Shown: positions 53,912 to 62,469 of the stretch, piece after piece
Numbering within the stretch: the stretch's first letter is position 1
Layout: each line of letters begins with the position of its first letter
From: Thalassospira alkalitolerans
Lineage (GTDB): Bacteria > Pseudomonadota > Alphaproteobacteria > Rhodospirillales > Thalassospiraceae
Direction: 5' to 3'
Assembly: GCF_002115745.1 (NCBI RefSeq)
Contig: NZ_JFKB01000007.1
Location: 124,001 to 188,000, forward strand
DNA length: 64,000 nucleotides
Position numbers and translations under genes: made by a program
Notes under the pieces: model-generated
The model's input: the letters and a program-made list of their open reading frames with translations, nothing else
What the model was told of the DNA's origin: nothing
Database searches by the model: none

Positions 53912-54706
53912 ATGAAACGTTTGCTGATAACCGGTGCTGCTGGCAACCTTGGGAAAATCCTGCGCGAGGGCCTGAAAGGCTATGCCGATATTTTACGGCT
54001 GTCCGATATCGCGGATATGGGCCCGGCTGGTCCGGGTGAAGAGGTTGTGACCTGTGATCTTTCGGATCGTGCCGCGGTTGATGAATTGACCAAGGATTGC
54101 GATGGCATCATTCATCTGGGCGGCATTTCAATCGAGGCCGCATTCGATGATCTGTTGCAGGCCAATTTCCTGGGCACCTATAACCTGTATGAAGGGGCGC
54201 GTAATAACGGCAAACCCCGCATCCTGTTTGCCAGTTCAAACCATGCCATCGGTTTTCACAAGCGCACGACCAAGCTTGACGACACATCCGAACTGCGGCC
54301 TGACAGCCTGTATGGCGTGACCAAATGCTATGGCGAAGCGCTGGCGAGCTATTATTACGACAAGTTTGATGTTGAAACTGTGTCCTTGCGGATCGGGTCG
54401 TGCTTTGAAAAACCGCGCGATCGCCGGATGTTGTCAACCTGGATGAGCCCGCGTGACTTTATTTCGCTGATGAAGGCGGTGTTTGATGCGCCGATGACCG
54501 GCCATCTGGTGATGTATGGTGTCTCGAACAATCGCACCAAATGGTGGAACAACGATCATGCTGATTTTATCGGCTGGCAACCGCAGGATAATTCCGACAT
54601 TTTCCGTGACGAAATCGAAGCCGCATTCCCGGCCGAGGATCGTCATGATCCGGCCGTGATTTATCAGGGTGGCGGTTTTGCCGCCAAAGGACACTTCGAA
54701 GACTGA
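53912..54706 (+). CDS. udh: uronate dehydrogenase
   Basis: 264 residues from ATG 53912 (AGAGGAAG upstream); the open frame starts 8 codons earlier. Extended SDR fold: TGAAGNLGKILRE binds NAD, GIIHLGGIS and ILFASSNHAIGF provide the catalytic Ser, YGVTKCYGE the Tyr and Lys. IGSCFEKPRDRRMLSTWMSPRDF matches Agrobacterium and Pseudomonas Udh, as I recall them. It oxidises glucuronate or galacturonate to the aldarolactone, which the SMP-30 lactonase upstream could open. Last gene of the TRAP operon. Confidence 0.88.
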   Translation: MKRLLITGAAGNLGKILREGLKGYADILRLSDIADMGPAGPGEEVVTCDLSDRAAVDELTKDCDGIIHLGGISIEAAFDDLLQANFLGTYNLYEGARNNGKPRILFASSNHAIGFHKRTTKLDDTSELRPDSLYGVTKCYGEALASYYYDKFDVETVSLRIGSCFEKPRDRRMLSTWMSPRDFISLMKAVFDAPMTGHLVMYGVSNNRTKWWNNDHADFIGWQPQDNSDIFRDEIEAAFPAEDRHDPAVIYQGGGFAAKGHFED

Positions 54707-54758
54707 AGTGTCCGACCCGATTTGGCTTTGTGAAAGGTCCGCGCAAGCGGGCCTTTTT
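54690..54758 (+). terminator. tandem hairpins ending the TRAP-udh operon
   Basis: GGACACTTC and GAAGTGTCC (54690-54714) form a 9-bp stem across the udh stop codon, then AAAGGTCCGC (54733-54742) pairs with GCGGGCCTTT (54747-54756), one G-T pair, and is followed by a T-run: an intrinsic terminator. Confidence 0.8.
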
Positions 54759-54806
54759 GCTTTTTGGATTGACCATAAATCCGTGCCCTGTATAAGCATT
54801 GATGAA

Positions 54807-54825
54807 AATGATAACCGTTATCATT
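54807..54825 (+). promoter_or_regulatory. Fur box before the ECF sigma factor gene
   Basis: AATGATAACCGTTATCATT is a perfect 9-1-9 palindrome closely matching the 19-bp Fur consensus, 22 bp before the sigma factor start. It implies iron repression of the fecIR-type genes. Confidence 0.8.
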
Positions 54826-54846
54826 ATTGATTGGGCGGTGGTTTAG

Positions 54847-55371
54847 ATGACGGTCAGGGACCGTTTCTGGGACGGAATTTATCAGGAATATCATGACCGT
54901 CTTTTGCGTCAGGTGCAGAAATACCTGCCCGCGCGGGATGAAAGTCAGGATGTGTTGCATGATCTTTATGTTCAACTGCGCAAGCGCGATGTCGATCCAC
55001 GCGATATTGAAAATCCGCCAGCCTATCTGATGCGGATGGCAACCAATCTGGCGATTGATACGTTGCGCCGTCATAATCGCAATCCACTTGAATTTGCCGA
55101 CCCGGCCGATCTGGCAGATATGCCCGATACGGAAGGGCGGAGTGTGACACCCGAACAAATCAGTGCCGACCGGCAGCGTCTTGCCATTGTCGGGCGGGCG
55201 ATTGATGATTTGCCGCCGCGATGTCGGGATGCGTTTTTGCTGTGCAAACGTGATCATCTGAGCCCGGGCGAGACGGCAGATATTCTTGGCATAAGCCGCA
55301 ATATGGTCGAAAAGCACTTGCGTCATGCGCTTAAACATTGTCGAACCGTGTTGGCGCGACATGAAAACTGA
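54847..55371 (+). CDS. FecI-type ECF sigma-70 factor
   Basis: 174 residues with region 2 (HDRLLRQVQKYLPARDESQDVLHDLYVQL; the AYLMRMATNLAIDTLRR segment binds the -10 element) and region 4 (LPPRCRDAFLLCKRDHLSPGETADILGISRNMVEKHLRHAL, helix-turn-helix). The family directs transcription of TonB receptor operons on signal from a FecR protein. Followed after 75 bases by fecR and then a transducer-type receptor, a complete cell-surface signalling set. Fur box upstream. Confidence 0.9.
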   Translation: MTVRDRFWDGIYQEYHDRLLRQVQKYLPARDESQDVLHDLYVQLRKRDVDPRDIENPPAYLMRMATNLAIDTLRRHNRNPLEFADPADLADMPDTEGRSVTPEQISADRQRLAIVGRAIDDLPPRCRDAFLLCKRDHLSPGETADILGISRNMVEKHLRHALKHCRTVLARHEN

Positions 55372-55446
55372 ATATCCTCTTTGCGCGACGCCATTCGTCT
55401 TTTACATATCAACCTGTTTGATCAATTGCCGGATCCCGCCACTGCC

Positions 55447-56517
55447 ATGACAGATTTTCGCTATCCTGATGACTGCCAAAGCAATGAAGATATTGCTGAT
55501 TTTTGGGCGATCCGGCTTGATAACGGTGATCTTGAACGCCGTGAACAGGTGGCGTTTGAAAATTGGCAGGCCAAAGATGCCAATAATGTTCGACTGTTGA
55601 TGCGCGCGCGCCAGACATGGCGCAGCATGGAAATCGCAGTTGCCGACGAGCCGGTTTCGGCAAGCAAGACACCAGAGCCAAAAAAAACACCAGAGCCAAA
55701 AGAAGTCGATCTGGAAGGCATCCGGGCCGATCTGGAACGGCTTGGCGCATTGGAAGGCGGACAGGGCCGATTGCCCGGGATGCGATCCGCAAAGCGTCGG
55801 TTGCGTCCGAAATTGGCAGCCGCCATTGCGGTGATGATTATTGGCCTGTTTGTTCTGGGCGGGCTTCGCCCCGATCCGGATTTGATTGCGGCCAGCGATG
55901 CCAGCGCCATAGCCGAAATCCATCAATTGGCAGACGGATCGCAGGTATGGATGGAACCGGGGACGCGGCTTGCGATTGATTACAGCGCATCGTCACGCGA
56001 TATCGTGGTTCTTGACGGCGGTATTTATATTCAGGTTGCGCATGATAGCACGCGTCCTTTGCGTGTGCGGCTGAACGATATTACGGCACAGGCGGTCGGC
56101 ACGGCATTTGGCGCGTCCAAATGGGGCGGTCATGCACGGGTTGAAGTCAGCGAAGGTGTTGTTGATCTGCGCGAAAGCGAGGGGGGATTGCGTTTGGCGC
56201 AACTTTCCGCCGGGCGTGCGGCCTGGCAGGGATCAAAGGGCGACATGCGATATGGCATGCGTGACACGGATCGCATTGCCGGATGGCGCAATGGCCGCTG
56301 GATGGTTAATGACATGCCGCTTGAAGAACTGATTGCGCGTATTTCACCGCTTTTGCCCGGTCAGAACTTTATCATTGATCCCCGGATGGGCGAGATTTCC
56401 GTGACCGGCAACTTTGATCTGGGCAAGCCTGACAGTGCAATGGCGGCATTGATGGCGGCTTATGACCTTGAAAATCGGGCATATCCGGGTGGTTTTCACC
56501 TGATTTCAAAAAAATAA
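55447..56517 (+). CDS. FecR-type anti-sigma/transmembrane regulator
   Basis: 356 residues from ATG 55447; an in-frame TTG at 55381 lacks family similarity. N-terminal cytoplasmic DUF4880-type region (FWAIRLDNGDLERREQVAFENWQAKDANN) binds the sigma factor, a linker contains a tandem KTPEPK repeat, a single membrane helix is in LAAAIAVMIIGLFVLGGL, then the periplasmic FecR domain and a C-terminal STN-like segment. It passes the receptor signal to the ECF sigma factor. Directly after the sigma gene and before the receptor. Confidence 0.88.
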   Translation: MTDFRYPDDCQSNEDIADFWAIRLDNGDLERREQVAFENWQAKDANNVRLLMRARQTWRSMEIAVADEPVSASKTPEPKKTPEPKEVDLEGIRADLERLGALEGGQGRLPGMRSAKRRLRPKLAAAIAVMIIGLFVLGGLRPDPDLIAASDASAIAEIHQLADGSQVWMEPGTRLAIDYSASSRDIVVLDGGIYIQVAHDSTRPLRVRLNDITAQAVGTAFGASKWGGHARVEVSEGVVDLRESEGGLRLAQLSAGRAAWQGSKGDMRYGMRDTDRIAGWRNGRWMVNDMPLEELIARISPLLPGQNFIIDPRMGEISVTGNFDLGKPDSAMAALMAAYDLENRAYPGGFHLISKK

Positions 56518-56557
56518 TCAAAATAACCTCCTCAATCCCGAAACCCATTCGTCATGA

Positions 56558-56584
56558 GGATAATAGTGATTTGCATTATTATCC
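56558..56584 (+). promoter_or_regulatory. Fur-box-like dyad before the TonB receptor gene
   Basis: GGATAATA (56558-56565) and TATTATCC (56577-56584) flank TTGCAT-containing spacer; the inner sequence resembles overlapping 6-1-6 Fur half sites. It lies 22 bp before the preferred receptor start, so transcription must start close to it. Confidence 0.5.
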
Positions 56585-56605
56585 AGAATGGTGGGGGAAT
56601 TCATC

Positions 56606-59014
56606 TTGAAACGCGAACGAAATGCAATGATGCGCCTGTTGGGAACAAGCGCGCTGGTATCGATCATGATGATCGGCACTGCCGTGCAGGCAACCGCACA
56701 GGACGCAAATACCGTTCATACAATCCGTATTGAAACATCGAACCTTCGGACCGGGCTTGATCAGCTGGCGGCGGAATTTGGATTGCAATTGATCGTGCAG
56801 GGGGACCTTGTCGGTGCGGTGGCCGCCCCGGTTGAAGGCAATTTAACCGCCGAGCAGGCGCTTGGGGCGTTGCTGTCAGGCAGTGGTTATGAATTTGAAT
56901 TCATCGGTGACGACAGTGTCAAAATCGTTCCGGCATCTCATTCTGATAATGGCGAAATCGTTTTGCAAGACATCGTGGTTTCGGCAACCCGGTCAAAACG
57001 ATCAATCACATCCATGTCGCCATCGGTTGTGGTGATCGGGCGCGATCAGATCGAAACCCATCTTGCCAAAACCAGCGACATTACGAATGTGATCCGCAAT
57101 ACCGTACCGGGTTTCATGTTGGATGATCAAAGCCTGACCGGCAGTTCGGAAACGTTCCGCGGGCGTGATGTGCAGGTCTTGGTTGATGGCATTCCCCGCA
57201 ACACGCCCTTGCGCAATTCCAGCCGTATTCTTTCGATGATCGATCCCGAACAGATTGAAAGCATCGAAGTTATTCCCGGTTCGAATGCGATGAATGGCGA
57301 TGGCGCGACCGGGGCGACGATCAATATCGTGACCAAAACCGGCAAGGCAGGCGAAGAAAGCTTTGTTATCGATGGCCATGTGAAATCCTTTACCGAGGAT
57401 ATGGGTGACAGCCTTGCACCGTCATTGACCGTTTCAGGAAGCGGTGGCATTGGCGCCATTGATTACGCCGCAAGCATCACCGGATCGATGACCGACAATG
57501 CCTATGACGGCTATGGCAATCAGATGCCATCGGATGCGTTGATGGGGCAGGGCGGCTTTGACAATGCGGAAAACCTTAATGTCTTTGGCAAGCTTGGCTA
57601 TTCACCGACCGAAGGACACCGGGTTTTCATTTCAACCGAAATTGTCCGGTTCCGTCAGGACCCGGAATATTACACCAATGTCGCGACCGATCCGGTTTCG
57701 GTCAATTACAGCGCGGCCTATAACGGTCAGCCGCTTGAAGATGAAAGCGAATATATCACCGCCGGTTATGAATATGATTTTGGCCGTTTTGGGCAGGGTG
57801 ACCTTAAACTGTTTTACAACGACGGTTACAAACAGGCATCCCGTGCGCAGTATCATTCGACCTATAACTTTGCGCTTGTCGCGTTGCCCGATAATACATC
57901 GATCGAAGATCCGCTTGGCCAGTCGGTGATTGATACGGAAAAATATGGGTTGAAACTGTCGACCGATACCGGGCTTGATCCGGTTTATGACGGCTTGACC
58001 CTGACCTGGGGCGGGGATTTGACCCATGACAGTGTTAAATATCGCACGGTTGGTGGTCGTGATATCGGCGCGCCGATGGAACAGGACGGCAAGGCGGTGT
58101 TTGGGCAGCTCAGTGCGCCGGTCACCGAATATGTCGATCTTTCGGGCGGGGTTCGGTATGAAAAATATGACCTGACGGTCAAGGATTTCCTGCGGCCTAA
58201 TTACATGCGCTATGTCAGCGGTGTTGGGCAGGCCTATTTTGGCGCCTCACAGTTTACGGGCGGTAATGCCCAATACAGTGCCGTCAGTTATAATGCATCT
58301 GCGGTGGTGCATTGGACAGACCGGGTTGATACCTCGCTTGGTTATAGCGAAGGTTTTTCTGTGCCAGATGTCGGGGCCTATACACGCCGTGCCGGGGTGC
58401 AGGGCGTGCCGCTTAGCTTTGCCTCGATCGATATGGATGCGTCCAAGGTCAAGACGTGGGAACTTGCCGCAAGTTACAAGGCGTCCGATTTTCGCACCAC
58501 CGGTGCGGTCTATATGAGCACCAATGACAAAGGCAATAATTTCGATGCGACGACCAATACGCTGAGTCAGGAAAAAGAACGCATCATGGGGGCGGAACTG
58601 ACAGCGGAATATGACATCAGCGACGATACCTATGTCGGTGCGTTGGCATCCTATGTTGAAGGCCGTTATGACACCAACAATGATAGCGATCTTGATAGCT
58701 GGCTGCCGAATAACCGCATTCCGTCGCCATTTCGGTTTACCGGTTATGTTGACAGCGATGTCTGGGGGGATCTGAACATGCGGTTTGACGGCACCTATAC
58801 CGCCAAGCGCACCAAGATCGAAAACAAAACCATGAAGCCAAGCCTTGTTTTCAACCTGTCGGCCAATTATCCGGTTCTGGGCGGAACGGCACGGATGGGG
58901 ATCGAAAATATCTTTGATAGCAGCTATGAAAATCCGGCAGCCACCGCACTTCGTGGCTATTCGGTTGCGGGACTTGGCCGGACCATCATGATCGGTTTTC
59001 GACGCGAATTCTGA
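56606..59014 (+). CDS. transducer-type TonB-dependent siderophore receptor (FecA-like)
   Basis: 802 residues from TTG 56606, preferred because GGGGGA lies seven bases upstream; ATG 56588 directly abuts the Fur-like dyad and lacks a ribosome site. Signal peptide to about VQATAQ, STN signalling domain (TIRIETSNLRTGLDQLAAEFGLQLIVQG), TonB box/plug (IVVSATRSKRSITSMSPSVVVIGRDQIE; VQVLVDGIPRNTPL) and a 22-strand barrel ending in MIGFRREF with the terminal aromatic. The STN domain contacts FecR, so the receptor induces its own synthesis when ferric siderophore is bound. The neighbouring Fhu genes suggest hydroxamates. Confidence 0.92.
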   Translation: MKRERNAMMRLLGTSALVSIMMIGTAVQATAQDANTVHTIRIETSNLRTGLDQLAAEFGLQLIVQGDLVGAVAAPVEGNLTAEQALGALLSGSGYEFEFIGDDSVKIVPASHSDNGEIVLQDIVVSATRSKRSITSMSPSVVVIGRDQIETHLAKTSDITNVIRNTVPGFMLDDQSLTGSSETFRGRDVQVLVDGIPRNTPLRNSSRILSMIDPEQIESIEVIPGSNAMNGDGATGATINIVTKTGKAGEESFVIDGHVKSFTEDMGDSLAPSLTVSGSGGIGAIDYAASITGSMTDNAYDGYGNQMPSDALMGQGGFDNAENLNVFGKLGYSPTEGHRVFISTEIVRFRQDPEYYTNVATDPVSVNYSAAYNGQPLEDESEYITAGYEYDFGRFGQGDLKLFYNDGYKQASRAQYHSTYNFALVALPDNTSIEDPLGQSVIDTEKYGLKLSTDTGLDPVYDGLTLTWGGDLTHDSVKYRTVGGRDIGAPMEQDGKAVFGQLSAPVTEYVDLSGGVRYEKYDLTVKDFLRPNYMRYVSGVGQAYFGASQFTGGNAQYSAVSYNASAVVHWTDRVDTSLGYSEGFSVPDVGAYTRRAGVQGVPLSFASIDMDASKVKTWELAASYKASDFRTTGAVYMSTNDKGNNFDATTNTLSQEKERIMGAELTAEYDISDDTYVGALASYVEGRYDTNNDSDLDSWLPNNRIPSPFRFTGYVDSDVWGDLNMRFDGTYTAKRTKIENKTMKPSLVFNLSANYPVLGGTARMGIENIFDSSYENPAATALRGYSVAGLGRTIMIGFRREF

Positions 59015-59035
59015 TTGCGAATATGTCTGATGATT

Positions 59036-59057
59036 GCCCGGCGGATTTTCGCCGGGC
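59036..59057 (+). terminator. terminator-like hairpin after the receptor gene
   Basis: GCCCGGCG (59036-59043) and CGCCGGGC (59050-59057), then a T-rich stretch. It separates the receptor from the next small gene. Confidence 0.75.
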
Positions 59058-59082
59058 ATTTCTTTTTGTTGGGGGATGAGAC

Positions 59083-59508
59083 ATGTTTCGATATTCGCGA
59101 CCGGTGGCCAATGTTGTGTTGTTTGAAATGTCAGGCCCGCAAAGCGTTGCCGATGGCGCTGCTTATATCCGTGCGTTACATGATCTTTCAGCAAGCGAGA
59201 CAACATCATCCGTACCGGTTTTACCCGTTGTGTTGATCATGACGGTAGATGGTCAAGCCGATCAGGATCACGAAACCCGCAAACAGGCAGCCGCCTGGTT
59301 CAAGCAGAACCGAGGCAGGTTATCGCAATTCCTGTGTGGGGCGATCCGGGTTGAACCCGATGCCCATGATGGGCATGCCGCGCATGTTGAAAACAGCAAT
59401 TTTGCCAAGATGCTGCCCTTTGCCCTTAAACATGCCGACAGCCTTGAAGAGGCCTTTGTGATGGCGGAAAATTGGCCTGTGTCACCAGCACCAAAAGGTG
59501 CGTTTTAG
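59083..59508 (+). CDS. uncharacterised 141-residue protein in siderophore locus
   Basis: Not recognised. GGGGGATGAG precedes the ATG and codon use matches the neighbours, so it is probably real. No signal peptide or membrane helix; alternating strands and helices (VANVVLFEMSGPQSVADGAAYIRAL, VLPVVLIMTVDGQ, LSQFLCGAIRVEP, FAKMLPFALKHADSLEEAFVMAENW) loosely recall the STAS/SpoIIAA-like fold that ends in an EEA helix, but no motif fixes it. It lies between a TonB receptor and the Fhu transporter, so a role in siderophore use or sensing is possible. Confidence 0.6.
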   Translation: MFRYSRPVANVVLFEMSGPQSVADGAAYIRALHDLSASETTSSVPVLPVVLIMTVDGQADQDHETRKQAAAWFKQNRGRLSQFLCGAIRVEPDAHDGHAAHVENSNFAKMLPFALKHADSLEEAFVMAENWPVSPAPKGAF

Positions 59509-59544
59509 GTATCAGGTCTTGGGACAGCTGTTGCTGTTGCAGAC

Positions 59545-61530
59545 CTAGCGCCGTTTGATTGCCAGCAGCAGGAAATACCCCGTGCCGATCAGGGCGGCAA
59601 TCAACCCGGTCGGAAGTTGTTGCGGATAAAGCAGGTTTCGCGCCAGCCATTCGGCGACCATCATGACATTGGCCCCGATTAAAACCGCGCCCAGCAAATG
59701 ACCACCGGCCAAGCGATATCCGGCGATGCGTGCCAGATGCGGTGCCATCAATCCAACAAAGCTAAGCGGTCCGACAAGAAGGGTCGCACTGGCGGCAAGG
59801 ATTGCGGCGAGCAACATGATCATGAACTGAAAACCGTTAATGCCAAGCCCAAGCGATGTTGCCTGATCCGCGCCAAAAGACGCCAGTTCAAGCGGCCGAC
59901 GGGCAATAATGGCAACGGTCAGCAGAACAGCGGTTACCCCTGCGACAACCATGACTTCGGTCATGCTGGTGAAATAGGTTGTGCCCGCCAGCCAGGAAAT
60001 CAGCATGCTGGTTTGGGTGCCGCCGCGTGTTAGGGCGATGCGTACAAGTGCCCCCAGAATAGCGGTCAGGGCCAAACCGTTTAACAACAAATAATGCGGT
60101 GCGTGGCTGAATTTCCGGCAGAGCAGCAACAGCACCATCAGCGATACAATGCCGCCTGCCGCCCCGATCATCATCAGTTCAGCACGTTGCCCGAACCCGA
60201 AAAAGACCAAGGCAATGATCATTGCCAATGCGGTTGCCGAACTGACGCCGGTAATTTCCGGGCTGGCCAATGGATTGCGCCCGACCCGCTGGATCAGGGT
60301 GCCCGAAACCGCAAGTGCCGCGCCACAGATAATTGCAGCAAAGGTACGTTCGGCGCGCTGGGTGATGATATCGCCAAAGCCATCGGCACCGTTTAGAAAC
60401 GCCAGACCATTTTGGTTCAGCGACACAAATAGTGACAGGATGATGCCCGCCAGAAGGGTCGCAAACAGGGCGAGGCTTAGCGTGTTTTTTGAAATAATCT
60501 GTTGGTCTTGATGGTGGTCGTCACTTTGCTGGCCGGGCATGATCCGGGCCTTGCGCAGGATCAGGATAATAAACGGCGCGCCAAAAAGGGCGGTCGCCGC
60601 GCCGGTGGGCAGAATATCGCCGCCAATGCCGTTCATTTGCCGAACAATAAAATCAATGCATAACAGGGCAAAGCCCCCGGCAAACAACGAATAGATCATC
60701 AAATCGCGGGATCGGGTCAGCCCGGCAATCCGAAGGGCGGCGGGGATTGCCAGCCCGACAAAGCCAATCATGCCGACGGCCGAAATGATTGATGCGGTGA
60801 TGAAAACGGCAAAGCCCAGAATGACAATACGCAGCAGGGTGACCTTGGCACCAAGCGAACTGGCGGTGTCATCGCCCAGTGCCAAAAGATCAAGCGGGCG
60901 CGAGAGGGCAAAGATCGCAATCATGCCGATAATCACACGTGGCAGGACAAATATGGTGGATTCCCAGCCATTTTGCGCCAGATCACCGGCCCCCCACATA
61001 AACACCGATTGCAGGTATTGCTCGTTAAACAGCAGGAAAATCTGGGTGCCTGATTGCAATAGCAGATTAACAATCATCCCGGCGAGGATCAGCCAAAGTG
61101 TCGCATTGGTGCGACGTGCCGCAATCAGATAAACCGTGCCAAGGGCCAACATGCCCCCGGTAAGCGCGACGGCTTCCTGAAACGGCGCGGCCGCCGCCGG
61201 GGCAAGCAGCAAAAAGACGGTTAAGGCAAATTCAACACCGGCCCCAACACCAAGTGTTGTCGGTGCGGCAAGCGGGTTGCGCAAAACGGTCTGGATTGCG
61301 GCCCCGGCAAGGGCAAGACCCGCGCCGCATAAAAAGCCCATGATCAGGCGGGGAAGGGTGCTGTAATGAAACAGGATTTGATCGAAATCGGTTTCATCAG
61401 GTGCCAAAAGCACCTTGCCAATCGCATCGATTTTGGCAAAGGGCAGAATGTCGGTGACAAAGACAGCAACGGTTGCCAGTGCGAGAACCAGACATAGTAA
61501 CGCCGGTATACGATGAATGGGCAGCGTCAT
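59545..61530 (-). CDS. fhuB: Fe(3+)-hydroxamate ABC transporter permease FhuB (fused halves)
   Basis: 661 residues, two FecCD-type permease modules fused (about residues 1-330 and 340-661), roughly 20 membrane helices, as in E. coli FhuB. Each half repeats the family motifs: GAGLALAGAAIQTVLRNPLAAPTTLGVGAG in the first and GAALAVSGTLIQRVGRNPLASPEITGVSSA in the second, and FVGLAIPAALRIAG / FVGLMAPHLARIAG for ATPase coupling. It brings ferric siderophores across the inner membrane. Its start overlaps the upstream binding-protein stop by 4 bases. Confidence 0.92.
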   Translation of the reverse strand: MTLPIHRIPALLCLVLALATVAVFVTDILPFAKIDAIGKVLLAPDETDFDQILFHYSTLPRLIMGFLCGAGLALAGAAIQTVLRNPLAAPTTLGVGAGVEFALTVFLLLAPAAAAPFQEAVALTGGMLALGTVYLIAARRTNATLWLILAGMIVNLLLQSGTQIFLLFNEQYLQSVFMWGAGDLAQNGWESTIFVLPRVIIGMIAIFALSRPLDLLALGDDTASSLGAKVTLLRIVILGFAVFITASIISAVGMIGFVGLAIPAALRIAGLTRSRDLMIYSLFAGGFALLCIDFIVRQMNGIGGDILPTGAATALFGAPFIILILRKARIMPGQQSDDHHQDQQIISKNTLSLALFATLLAGIILSLFVSLNQNGLAFLNGADGFGDIITQRAERTFAAIICGAALAVSGTLIQRVGRNPLASPEITGVSSATALAMIIALVFFGFGQRAELMMIGAAGGIVSLMVLLLLCRKFSHAPHYLLLNGLALTAILGALVRIALTRGGTQTSMLISWLAGTTYFTSMTEVMVVAGVTAVLLTVAIIARRPLELASFGADQATSLGLGINGFQFMIMLLAAILAASATLLVGPLSFVGLMAPHLARIAGYRLAGGHLLGAVLIGANVMMVAEWLARNLLYPQQLPTGLIAALIGTGYFLLLAIKRR

Positions 61531-62465
61531 TTAACCGGGCCGCTTTCAAGGCTTTCGGTCAAAAGCTGGGCAAAGCGCAAAGCCGATGGCATGCCGCCAT
61601 AGGCCCAGACCACCGGCAATTCATAGACCCGGTCATTGCGGACGAAATCAAGGATCTTCCAAAGCGGCGAGGTCCAGACTTTTTGACGGATCACGTCGGG
61701 CACGGGGTTGAGGTAAACCAGCGTATTTTGGGCCTGTGGACCCAGAATTTCCAGCCCGCCTTTGGCAGCGCCCCAGTTGGTCACTGGCCCCTGATAGGCA
61801 ATCGATAAACCCATTTTGCGCAAGACGGTTCCCGGCAGGGATGGCGGGCCATACAGACTGATATGCGTCGGGGAAACAAAGTTGACGATGTCAAGGTCAT
61901 GGCCCTTGGGCATTGCCGCCCGGATGCGATCCCCGTATTCGGCAAATTTAAGATCCGTTGCCGCCAGCCATGTCTTTGCAGCATCTTCGCGCCCGATAGC
62001 GATGGCGATCTTTTCCATGACCTCGCGCGCGGTTGGCAGGGCATCCTTGTCGTTGTTGTAAATCGATAAAACCATGGTGGGCGCGATGGCGTTAAAGCTG
62101 TTATACGCCATTTCCAGTTCCTTGCTGATCAGGATCAGGTCGGGCTTGGCCGCGCGCAAGGCTTCGAGATTGGGGGATGACCGTTGGCCCAAATTGACAA
62201 AATCGGCTGGCAGTTCCGGTACGGCGACCCAATCATGATAATCTTCGGGATCGGCAATTGCGACGGGATCAATGCCAAGGGCAATGACGGTTTCGGTAAA
62301 GGCCCAATTGGTGACAGCCACCCGTTTTGCCGGGTGTTCAAGCGTTAGAACACCGCGGTCATGGGAAATGGTAATCGGTTCGGCCATCGCAGGCATATTG
62401 GTGGTGATCAAAAGGGCGATCAGGAAAACCGGTGCAGAAAATCGGGAAAACAGGCGGATGATCAT
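61527..62465 (-). CDS. fhuD: FhuD-like ferric-siderophore-binding protein no. 2
   Basis: 312 residues from the ATG at 62465, which gives a Sec signal peptide (MIIRLFSRFSAPVFLIALLI to PAMA); the open frame extends 130 codons upstream antisense-free but inside the preceding gene, so that extension is spurious. Class-III periplasmic binding fold: RVAVTNWAFTETVIALGIDPVAIADPEDY, LEALRAAKPDLILISKE and SPNLEALR match FhuD. Four bases after the stop of the paralogue upstream, four-base overlap with fhuB. The two paralogues keep the same length and motifs but are divergent. Confidence 0.87.
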   Translation of the reverse strand: MIIRLFSRFSAPVFLIALLITTNMPAMAEPITISHDRGVLTLEHPAKRVAVTNWAFTETVIALGIDPVAIADPEDYHDWVAVPELPADFVNLGQRSSPNLEALRAAKPDLILISKELEMAYNSFNAIAPTMVLSIYNNDKDALPTAREVMEKIAIAIGREDAAKTWLAATDLKFAEYGDRIRAAMPKGHDLDIVNFVSPTHISLYGPPSLPGTVLRKMGLSIAYQGPVTNWGAAKGGLEILGPQAQNTLVYLNPVPDVIRQKVWTSPLWKILDFVRNDRVYELPVVWAYGGMPSALRFAQLLTESLESGPVK

Positions 62466-62469
62466 GGGC

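Noticed and set aside
59515-59546. AGGTCT/AGACCT terminator between the 141-residue protein and fhuB
   Set aside because: Only six paired bases with a long loop overlapping the fhuB stop; not convincing.
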